Positions 53,997 to 62,272 of a stretch of DNA of 64,000 nt are shown here, one piece after another (positions within the stretch are counted from its first letter, which is position 1; the number at the start of each line of letters is the position of its first letter). The notes under the pieces were generated by a model. That model did no database searches and had not been told where the DNA came from. It saw nothing but the letters and a program-made list of their open reading frames with translations. The stretch lies in contig JACVRN010000001.1 in NCBI GenBank assembly GCA_014534425.1, forward strand, positions 39,581-103,580, read 5' to 3'. The translations under genes and the position numbers were made by a program. This DNA is from Pyrinomonadaceae bacterium (GTDB lineage Bacteria; Acidobacteriota; Blastocatellia; Pyrinomonadales; Pyrinomonadaceae).

Positions 53997-56105
53997 ATGA
54001 ATCGTCAGGAGTTGCTGCAAATCTTCGCTCTCGCCAACGAGTTCAAGGAAGGCGATGCGCTTGTGGGCGGGACTGCGGACGATGTTGCGCGCGAGGCTGC
54101 GAGGGCACAGCTAGGCTCTTTGAGGCTAGGTGAAATCGCACGCACGACGCTCGTAGAAGATGAAGTCAGCGAGGCGCTCGCCGCTTCGCTCGACTCAAGG
54201 CTCGCGGCGGAAATCTCGCACCTCACGGTCAATGCATTGAAGAGCGCTTTGCTCAGTCCGGGTGCGCCTGCCTGGGTTCGTCGTTACAGGGACGGGCTTG
54301 CCAGCCACGTAATCGCTGCGGTCGTCAAAGTGATGACCAATGCGGAGCTACAAAGCGTCGCAAGCAACATCTTCAACCCTCTGCAAGCGGGACGCGGCGT
54401 TCAGATTGGCTCGCCCTCGCACTTCGGCTCGCGCATACAGCCCAACAGCCCCGGCGATGACGACGAAGAGATTCTCTTCTCCATCCTTGAAGGTCTCAGT
54501 TACGGCTGCGGCGACGTAATACTCGGCATCAACCCCGCAGGCGACCGCCTGGAAACAATCATACGCCTGGAAGATTTACTGCGAACTGTCGTGGAGCGCC
54601 TGAAGCTTCCCACGCGCTACTGCGTCCTCTCTGACATAGTGAAGCAGACGAAGGCACGCGCGCACACAGCCGTTGACGTGGGCTTTCAGAGCCTTGCGGG
54701 GACATCCAAAGCGCTCGCTGGCATGGTAGGGCTGGACGTTGACGCCATTCTTGAGATGGCGCGCGGCTTCGACGGCCTCTACTTCGAGACGGGCCAGGGT
54801 TCCGAAGTTACCAACGGCGCGGCGATGGGCGTTGACATGGTGACGCTTGAAGCGCGCACCTACGGCGTGGCTAGACATATAGAAAAGCAGACTGGCAAGT
54901 GGATGATAGTCAATGATGTCGCGGGCTTCATAGGGCCGGAGGTCTTTCGCACGGGCGAGCAACTCAGGCGCGCGTGCCTTGAGGACTCTGTGATGGGAAA
55001 GCTGCACGGGCTGACGATGGGCCTGGATGTTTGCTCCACCTTTCACATGGGGATTGAGCCGGGCGCTCTCAGTCAACTGACCGAACAGATTGTCGAGGAG
55101 GCTGCGCCCGCTTACCTTATGGCCGTGGCTGGCAACACAGACCCTATGCTAGGCTATCTGACTACCTCTTTGCGTGAGCATCCGCGACTGAGACGAAAGG
55201 CCCGCAGGCAAATCACCACACCCATGCGCGAGCGGCTCGCAGAGCTTGGCGTCATGAATAAAGGCGCAGAACTCTCTGCCGACGCAGACAGGGCGCACGC
55301 CCTTTACGCGGCTTACATGAAGGCTGGCGGCGATAAGCGCTCGACCGAGGCGCTTCATCAAGAGGCGAAGAGGAAGATTGAGGCGCTTCAGGCGCGCGGG
55401 TTCGATTTGGGCTACGGTCACGGCGACGATTACTCTGCGCCGCCCGAAGCGGAGTCGCGCGTCGATGCAATCTATCGCAACGCGCGACAGGCGCTCTATG
55501 CTGCGCTCGACTCAGGCGTCATGCGCGACGCTTCAACGCATCACTTGAGAGTTCGCAGCCTCGCACGCGACCGCGAGCAGTATTTGTCAGACCCCTCTTC
55601 GGGCGAACGCATCTCTGAACGGGACGCGCATGGCATCATGTCGCTCTACACTTCAAGGCGTCCGCAGGTGCAACTTGTTATCTCGGACGGTCTGAACGCA
55701 AACGCGGTCAACGAGAACCTTCGCGCACTGCTGCCCGCATTAAGGCGCAGGCTCACCGAAGCGGGTTGTCACACGGGCGACGTGGACATCTTCGTACAGA
55801 ACGGGCGCGTCCGCGCAGGCTATCACGTAGGCGCGCTGCTCTCCGTGGATGTAATCATTCATCTCATAGGCGAACGCCCCGGCACAGGCATCAACACCCT
55901 CTCGGCCTATCTCACCTACGGCATGGACACAACGGGCAGCCCGCGCTGGAGTCCAGACATGGATCACGCCTCCACGACCGCCATCTGCGGCATACACCCC
56001 AAAGGAAAACCGCCCGACGAAGCTATTGATGAGATTGTACGCAGCGTTCTACGTATCCTCGAAGAGCGCCGCTCCGGCGTGACGCTCACATCTAAGAGCG
56101 ACTAA
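53997..56105 (+). CDS. eutBC: Ethanolamine ammonia-lyase, EutB-EutC fusion
   Basis: The product is 702 residues, both subunits of the adenosylcobalamin-dependent lyase in one chain. Residues 1 to about 470 are EutB (VASNIFNPLQAGRGVQIGSPSHFGSRIQPN; YGCGDVILGINPAGD; GLYFETGQGSEVTNGA; MGLDVCSTFHMGIEP). After a charged link, about 510-702 are EutC (VQLVISDGLNANAVNENL; VHIGERPG-like VIIHLIGERPGTGINTLSAYLTYGM; TTAICGIHPKGKPPDEA). It would cleave ethanolamine to acetaldehyde and ammonia. The EutC part lacks about 95 N-terminal residues, including the segment that carries EutC's encapsulation peptide. No reactivase (EutA), transporter or B12 riboswitch is nearby. The microcompartment operon lies 12.5 kb away. 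Family assignment is firm. Confidence 0.96.
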   Translation: MNRQELLQIFALANEFKEGDALVGGTADDVAREAARAQLGSLRLGEIARTTLVEDEVSEALAASLDSRLAAEISHLTVNALKSALLSPGAPAWVRRYRDGLASHVIAAVVKVMTNAELQSVASNIFNPLQAGRGVQIGSPSHFGSRIQPNSPGDDDEEILFSILEGLSYGCGDVILGINPAGDRLETIIRLEDLLRTVVERLKLPTRYCVLSDIVKQTKARAHTAVDVGFQSLAGTSKALAGMVGLDVDAILEMARGFDGLYFETGQGSEVTNGAAMGVDMVTLEARTYGVARHIEKQTGKWMIVNDVAGFIGPEVFRTGEQLRRACLEDSVMGKLHGLTMGLDVCSTFHMGIEPGALSQLTEQIVEEAAPAYLMAVAGNTDPMLGYLTTSLREHPRLRRKARRQITTPMRERLAELGVMNKGAELSADADRAHALYAAYMKAGGDKRSTEALHQEAKRKIEALQARGFDLGYGHGDDYSAPPEAESRVDAIYRNARQALYAALDSGVMRDASTHHLRVRSLARDREQYLSDPSSGERISERDAHGIMSLYTSRRPQVQLVISDGLNANAVNENLRALLPALRRRLTEAGCHTGDVDIFVQNGRVRAGYHVGALLSVDVIIHLIGERPGTGINTLSAYLTYGMDTTGSPRWSPDMDHASTTAICGIHPKGKPPDEAIDEIVRSVLRILEERRSGVTLTSKSD

Positions 56106-56112
56106 CAAAACC

Positions 56113-56144
56113 GTAGGGGCAGAGGACTTGTCCTCTGCCCCTAC
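56113..56144. repeat. GTAGGGGCAG palindrome, copy 3
   Basis: GTAGGGGCAGAGGACTTGTC continues into CTCTGCCCCTAC. It lies between convergent eutBC and the PPK2 gene. Confidence 0.9.
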
Positions 56145-56200
56145 AGTTATTCATCGGGTCGTGTCTGAATGAAAACCGTAATAATTAATGGGTGAGGCCG

Positions 56201-57034
<834 letters not shown>

Positions 57035-57163
57035 GCATCTCTCCTCAAAGGTTATGCCCATCTTGAATACACTAGCAAGCCGTGTAGTTACATTCAATGA
57101 AAAAGGGCCGGCTAGTAGTTGACCCTTTCTCACTTTCGGATACTTTTCAACGGTGGCGGTACT

Positions 57164-57488
57164 TTAAGCTCTGGGCGCGAGCACGCCGCCCATGCTTATG
57201 TAGTAATTGAATTTCGCAGGGGCCTGCTGGATCAGATTCGGGAGGGCGAAATTATTCTTCCCGTCGCCGCCGAAGTTGGTGCCTATCAGACTGAAAAGGG
57301 CTGTGTTGTCAGCTATAGGCAGGAGTTCGCCTTTGCAGGGCCGACAGTTTCGCGGGGTCAGGTCAAAGGGGAGCAGTATAATCTCGCCTACAAAAGCACT
57401 GGGCGGCCCCATGTTCGGGAAACGTCCAACCCTGTGGCGCGAAGTCATAAGGGAAAAGCGCGATTGAAGCGATCAATGGTGGATACAT
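57164..57488 (-). pseudogene. Phage tail-collar-like gene, apparently frameshifted
   Basis: Two overlapping minus-strand frames together look like tail-collar/microcystin-dependent-type protein. Frame one starts at an ATG at 57488 after AAAGGA and reads MYPPLIASIALFPYDFAPQG, then stops at 57363. Frame two (57448 to 57164) continues with FVGEIILLPFDLTPRNCRPCKGELLPI, ALFSLIGTNFGGDG, NFALPNL and ends NYYISMGGVLAPRA. Both halves have collar-type motifs, so a single frameshift near 57420-57450 probably broke an intact gene. Alternatively a duplicated start region was truncated. No phage genes surround it. Confidence 0.6.
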
Positions 57489-57624
57489 TGGGTTTCCTTT
57501 CTGTTATGACTTTCAATTAGAAGGAGACAGAGTATGTGCCTGCGAGGTCACGGCCCACTCTTTACGGTGCCGCTCACAATACCGCTTTTTTGTGTCTCTA
57601 GAAATACTCAAAGAAAATTCAGTC

Positions 57625-57655
57625 GTAGGGGCAGAAGACTTGTCCCTGTTCCTAC
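57625..57655. repeat. GTAGGGGCAG palindrome, copy 4 (degenerate)
   Basis: GTAGGGGCAGAAGACTTGTC continues into CCTGTTCCTAC. It follows the SGNH hydrolase gene on the minus strand. The rest of the gap 57489-57669 shows nothing else. Confidence 0.85.
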
Positions 57656-57669
57656 AAACTTGGAAATCG

Positions 57670-59649
57670 CTACTTGAACTGTTCCTCCAACATCTGAATC
57701 GTATTGAAATTTGCGTCCGCGTGGGTGGCAAGCCCTTCCGAAGTGGGGTGCATAATGTTGGAGCGGTCGTCTTCAAGCGCCAGGTCTACGCGAAATCTGT
57801 TCGCAAATATATGCACTTGGTCTGTGGTTAATTTCGCGTCTACGGGAAGTCGTAACCAGCGCTGCCGCGTCTCGTAAGCTCTGTACTCTCGCGGCTGGAA
57901 TGATGTCCATTCCCCTTTTTTACATCTATCCTTAGGCTCGCATTTAGGCATTTCAAACTTCTCCCCCGTCTTTGACGCGCTTAGAGCATTCCGAGCGCAG
58001 AAGCCGTGCGACGAATACCTAGCCATGTTCCGGTCTGTGACGACTGTCCAGCCGAGTTCTGCTGGAACTCGCCTTAGCTGTAGGTCATTGAGCGGCGGGA
58101 AAATATATTTTAGCAACAGGTTAATTCTCGCCTCACGTTTATCATCCGGCCCGAATGGATTATCAAATTCCTTCCGGTCGGCTTTACATGGATTGCCATT
58201 TTCATCTCTGAAAATATCCGGGTATGGCGTCAGCAGGATACGCTTTGCACAGGGCTTGTTATCACCGCAGCCCTTTATCCTGATGCCATACGGCTTATCA
58301 AGCAACGCTTCTTTCAGCTTGAAATAATTCCCCTTCTTATCGCCGTTGCCCATGAGGGTCGTAGCAATTTTAACTGCGCCTTTTTCCAGGCTGCCTTCAT
58401 TAATTCCAAAAGCAACAAGCCTGCGAGTCCAGCCGCCTGTGACAACGTATGCGATGAAGTCCGCGAAGCCTATATCATTGCCGCCCGTGCTCAGCAACAG
58501 ATAGTCTATCTCTCTAGGATTGCCTGTCTCGTTTGCCAGCACCTTTCGCAGGGCTTCCAGTTGCGGCTGGACGTGCCCGCCTCCCTCCTTCGACCCCTCC
58601 CTCTCGTTGATAATTTGATCGGTCGTCGCGCCCGAACAGGAATAGCTGACATAGGTGATAGCCTCCTGCGGATTCGAGAGCGCGAGCCGCAGGGCTGTTT
58701 GAAACTGGTAAGAGTACATGGAGCGGTGGCAGCGATTGTCGAGCCAGCCGACCTCCGCGCCTTTATAATCATCCTTTCGCGGCTCCTGGGTATATTTGAA
58801 ACGAGATTTGAGGGCTTGAGAAGCGCCCAGGAGGAATTTCTTAAAAAAATCCGGGTCTTTCTTTTGCAGCGTAAAGCGCGCGGGAATGTCCGGGTTCCCT
58901 TCGCCAGCAGCGTAGGAATCGCCAAGCCCCACGATCAGCTTATCCACAACCGTCACAGGAAGCGGCCCAATCTTGGAGCCGCCGTCCGGGAATCTGGCCG
59001 AGACGTTTATTGTCTCCGGCTTGTCCACGTTATAAGGGACGGGGAATTCCACGCAGAAGGCTTTCCGGTATTTAGCATCACATCTTTCATACTCGGAGTA
59101 TTTGGGCAACGGGCCATCGTTTATAAACCACTCCGGCACGCGCACTCCCAAAGACTGCTCGTTCTCAATCCACACCCTGACTTTGTGAGACGTAGGGTAA
59201 ATATAGTTCGCGCAGTCGAGATAGTTTCTAAATTTCCTGGCGGCGGCGTCCCAGCAGGTCTTCGAATAATTATCCCTGGCTAAGGTTTCAAACCAGCCAA
59301 GGTACGGCTCGAAACATTGTTTTAGCTCTTCTTCCGACTTGGTGTGATCACAATCAAAGCGCTCTCTGGCTTTAGCTCTTCTTTTATCCACGGCTTCCTC
59401 GGAGAGTTTTTGCAACTTCCTCTCCAAACCGTAAGCGGTTCTCTCGCTCAGGCTCAGCCCCTCGTAAACGCTCCTCAGTTCGTCCATAGAATTCCGGTCG
59501 CTGATAAAGCGAAACGGATTGACAAGCTCCCATCGAATCACAGCCTCACCCTGGGCCATCGCGGACGCAGCAGGAAGCAGCACAACTAGCGCTATGAAGA
59601 GCCGGAAACTTTTCTGTAGAGAGCGAAGATAGATTTTTTTGTCAGACAT
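57670..59649 (-). CDS. Exported SGNH/GDSL-family hydrolase with long N-terminal region
   Basis: The product is about 659 residues from the ATG at 59649. A signal peptide (SLQKSFRLFIALVVLLPAASAMA) is followed by a Cys-containing helical and beta region of about 200 residues. The SGNH catalytic motifs then follow: block I GLGDSYAAGEG, block III STGGNDIGFADF, and a C-terminal block V with HPTSEGLATHAD. Two or more cysteine pairs (NRCHRSMYS, SYSCSGAT, CGDNKPC) suggest disulfides. Likely a periplasmic or secreted esterase/lipase. Substrate unknown. Confidence 0.85.
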   Translation of the reverse strand: MSDKKIYLRSLQKSFRLFIALVVLLPAASAMAQGEAVIRWELVNPFRFISDRNSMDELRSVYEGLSLSERTAYGLERKLQKLSEEAVDKRRAKARERFDCDHTKSEEELKQCFEPYLGWFETLARDNYSKTCWDAAARKFRNYLDCANYIYPTSHKVRVWIENEQSLGVRVPEWFINDGPLPKYSEYERCDAKYRKAFCVEFPVPYNVDKPETINVSARFPDGGSKIGPLPVTVVDKLIVGLGDSYAAGEGNPDIPARFTLQKKDPDFFKKFLLGASQALKSRFKYTQEPRKDDYKGAEVGWLDNRCHRSMYSYQFQTALRLALSNPQEAITYVSYSCSGATTDQIINEREGSKEGGGHVQPQLEALRKVLANETGNPREIDYLLLSTGGNDIGFADFIAYVVTGGWTRRLVAFGINEGSLEKGAVKIATTLMGNGDKKGNYFKLKEALLDKPYGIRIKGCGDNKPCAKRILLTPYPDIFRDENGNPCKADRKEFDNPFGPDDKREARINLLLKYIFPPLNDLQLRRVPAELGWTVVTDRNMARYSSHGFCARNALSASKTGEKFEMPKCEPKDRCKKGEWTSFQPREYRAYETRQRWLRLPVDAKLTTDQVHIFANRFRVDLALEDDRSNIMHPTSEGLATHADANFNTIQMLEEQFK

Positions 59650-59724
59650 GATTTTATGCTCCATGCGAAGTTGAAAAGGCAAAAGCCGGAGAAAGCTGCG
59701 GGCCGGTTCCGAAGGGCCGTCCGT

Positions 59725-60711
59725 TCAGGCGGGGACGGGGCGTCCCAGGATGGAGAGTAAACGCTTTGGATAGTCCGTGATAATGCCGTCTATGCCTAAA
59801 TCCTTAATGCGTTTCATCTCCTGTTCGTCGTTGATAGTCCAGGCATGCACAGGCAGATTATCGTCGTGGGCCTTCTTCAGAAACTTTTCTGTAATGATTG
59901 ACCACTGGATAATCTCTTGCTTCTTAAGCTCGGCATGAATTTGCGGCAACACCTGTATGGCATCCGCATTCGGGCGTTTGTGCTTGTGTATGTAGCTGAT
60001 TAATTCCATTGCCGATGCGGAGGTCGCAACTTCCGGCGAGAGCTGACGAAAGTCTTTCAGATAAGGATGCCAGAACGAGGCGACCAGCACGTTGTCTCTC
60101 ATATTCTTTTCCCTGATTAACTGGCTGAGCGCCTCTGCCGGTGAAACGAACGCGGGCTTCATCTCTATGTTCATGCGCGTCTGCGGGAAGGCATCGAATA
60201 CTTCTCTCAAGGTGGGCACGCGCAGGCTCAATTTTTTGTCTTCCGCAAGCTCATTGAACTTCTTACCGTAGAAGCTCTCGTCTCTAGGGCCGTGCTTGGG
60301 CCAACGGTAGCCAGCGTTCAACTGTTGCAGTTCCGAGAGGGTAAATTTGTTGACGGGGAAAAATCTCTTGATTGGCCCGTCCACCTCCGTAGTCTTGCTG
60401 ACCAAGATGTCGTGCATCAAAACAAGGTGGCCGTCTTTTGTCATGTAAACGTCCATCTCCAGCACGTCCACGTTAAGCCTGAACGCGCCCTGCATAGCCA
60501 TCATGGTCTCGCCTGGTCGCTCTCCGTCGCCGCCACGATGCGCTATGACATCCGGGTGCCTGGCGTTAGAGAAAAAGGGACGATTAAACCCTTGCTGGCT
60601 CGTTATGTTTCCCTTGCCTGAAGCGGAAGAGGTAAGAAGACGACCGGAGGCTGCCACGGCAGCCAGCATGGCTGAGCGCTTGAGGAATGTCCGTCTATCG
60701 TGAGTTTCCAT
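59725..60711 (-). CDS. Glycerophosphodiester phosphodiesterase, Tat-exported
   Basis: The product is 328 residues. It opens with a twin-arginine signal (THDRRTFLKRSAMLAAVAASG), so it is probably folded before export. GDPD motifs are VIAHRGGDGERPGETMMAM with active-site HR, then VLEMDVYMTKDGHLVLMHD, MNIEMKP, and the C-terminal LPVHAWTINDEQEMKRIKDLGIDGIITDYPKRLL. It releases glycerol-3-phosphate from deacylated phospholipids. It is 76 bases upstream of the SGNH hydrolase gene on the same strand, and the pair may degrade lipids in sequence. Confidence 0.94.
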   Translation of the reverse strand: METHDRRTFLKRSAMLAAVAASGRLLTSSASGKGNITSQQGFNRPFFSNARHPDVIAHRGGDGERPGETMMAMQGAFRLNVDVLEMDVYMTKDGHLVLMHDILVSKTTEVDGPIKRFFPVNKFTLSELQQLNAGYRWPKHGPRDESFYGKKFNELAEDKKLSLRVPTLREVFDAFPQTRMNIEMKPAFVSPAEALSQLIREKNMRDNVLVASFWHPYLKDFRQLSPEVATSASAMELISYIHKHKRPNADAIQVLPQIHAELKKQEIIQWSIITEKFLKKAHDDNLPVHAWTINDEQEMKRIKDLGIDGIITDYPKRLLSILGRPVPA

Positions 60712-61030
60712 GACGACCCTTCATGAGTGATTAATCTTATTCCAGGGAATTAGAGAACGGCGCGGCGCGTATGAAGATTTCGCCGGTAATGACACAGAGC
60801 GTGTGGAGCACTGAGACTCTATTATCAGAGAACTCGAAATGTCAATGATTTATGTAGCGAAGCTCTGACGTTCTCTCACAGGCGAAGTTTTACATTCACT
60901 TTACAAAAGCCCTCTCTCTTTACCAAAGCTTTACACACCGCCTAAAGCTTTCTCGCTCAGACATCCGTCTAAAGCAATCAGAACAATCACGGCAGCTTTC
61001 GTGGGCCGGGCTAGGTGGAGGAAGCGAAAG
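60712..61030. promoter_or_regulatory. Divergent gap with TTTACA-type repeats
   Basis: No gene is seen in these 319 bases between the divergent GDPD and cupredoxin genes. Between about 60885 and 60940 the words TTTACAT, TTTACAA, TTTACCA and TTTACAC occur at intervals of about 11, 22 and 12 bases, which is compatible with a direct-repeat operator for a response regulator. No experimental link exists. Confidence 0.4.
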
Positions 61031-62239
61031 ATGCGACACGTTAAATGGTTTCATCAAGTCCTGACCGTTCTATCACTGGCCGCTCTGGCGATGGCGAGTT
61101 ACTGGCTGGCCGAGCGCAACCACAACGCCGTTCATGCCGCCATCTCTACGAGCGCGCCGAAGGCAGGCTTCAGGGCTGAACTCAAAACTGAGCCTGCACT
61201 GCCCAGGGCCGGAGAGCCTGTCAGCCTTTCCTTCACCGTCAAGAACGGCAAGGGCCACACGGTTCGCTTCCTACAGTTCGTGCACGAAAAGCCCCTGCAC
61301 CTGCTGGTCGTCTCCGATGACCTGTCGGAGTTTTATCACATACACCCTGAGATGCAGGTAGACGATTCCTACAGCGTCAGGCAGACCTTCCCGTACGGCG
61401 GCATCTACAGGCTCTATGCGGATTACACGCCGCCTGGCTACGGCACAATCGTGGAGCAGTTCGAGTTGTACGTCGAAGGGCCTGAGCGCCCGCGCGTGCC
61501 GCTCTACGCCGACAGCCAATTGACCAAGACAACAGGCGGCCTGAAAGCCACGCTCTCGTCGGACAAAGAGCTTCGCGCGGGCGAAGATTTAATGCTTAGG
61601 TTCAAGCTCTTTGACGAGAAGACGGATGCGCCCGTGAACAACTTGCAGCTTTACTTAGGCTCGCTCGCGCACTTCGTCATAGTGGGCGAAGACTTGAATG
61701 ACTTCATACACGCGCATCCCCTGGACGCTGGTGAAGTGTTCGACCCAAGCCAAGACCCCACGCTTCACCTGCACGACCCTAGCCAGTTGACCAAGACTTT
61801 GGTCGGCCCAAGCCCTTCGGAAGTTTCGGCGCACGTCAATTTCCCGCGCGCAGGACTCTACAAGCTCTGGGCGCAGTTCCAGCGCGACGGGCGAATCATT
61901 GTCGTCGCCTTTGTCCTGAAGGTTGCGGAGAGAGCGCCGAAGACAAAACAGGCGCAGGCGGCAAGCGCAGTTCCCACGGACGCTATCAGAATCAACGTCA
62001 CGGCTTCGGGCTACGAGCCGTCTGAAATTTCGGTGAAGCGCGGGCAGGCCGTGAAGCTAGCCTTCTATCGCGCGGACGCGCAGAACTGCGCGGGCACCAT
62101 CACATTCCCCAAACTCAACATCAGCCGACAACTCCCAGTAGGCGAAGCGGTCGTCATAGAAGTGACGCCGACGGAGACGGGCGAACTCTCCTTTACCTGC
62201 GGCATGGGCATGTACAAGGGGACGCTCATTGTCGAGTGA
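61031..62239 (+). CDS. Membrane-anchored protein with C-terminal cupredoxin domain
   Basis: The product is 402 residues from the ATG at 61031, with GGTGGAGGAAG upstream. A signal anchor (VLTVLSLAALAMASYWLA) is followed by two beta-sandwich units rich in His and acidic residues (LHLLVVSDDLSEFYHIHPEMQVDDSY ... LAHFVIVGEDLNDFIHAHPLDAGEVF), which could bind metal. The last ~95 residues are a cupredoxin of the EfeO/Cupredoxin_1 kind (INVTASGYEPSEISVKRGQAVKLAFYRADAQNCAGTITFP ... FTCGMGMYKGTLIVE). They have Cys, Met and His-poor ligands. A copper/metal-handling surface protein is likely. The YHYH gene follows after 33 bases. Confidence 0.8.
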   Translation: MRHVKWFHQVLTVLSLAALAMASYWLAERNHNAVHAAISTSAPKAGFRAELKTEPALPRAGEPVSLSFTVKNGKGHTVRFLQFVHEKPLHLLVVSDDLSEFYHIHPEMQVDDSYSVRQTFPYGGIYRLYADYTPPGYGTIVEQFELYVEGPERPRVPLYADSQLTKTTGGLKATLSSDKELRAGEDLMLRFKLFDEKTDAPVNNLQLYLGSLAHFVIVGEDLNDFIHAHPLDAGEVFDPSQDPTLHLHDPSQLTKTLVGPSPSEVSAHVNFPRAGLYKLWAQFQRDGRIIVVAFVLKVAERAPKTKQAQAASAVPTDAIRINVTASGYEPSEISVKRGQAVKLAFYRADAQNCAGTITFPKLNISRQLPVGEAVVIEVTPTETGELSFTCGMGMYKGTLIVE

Positions 62240-62272
62240 GAAAGCTATCAGCAACGATGAAGGAGGTGCAAT

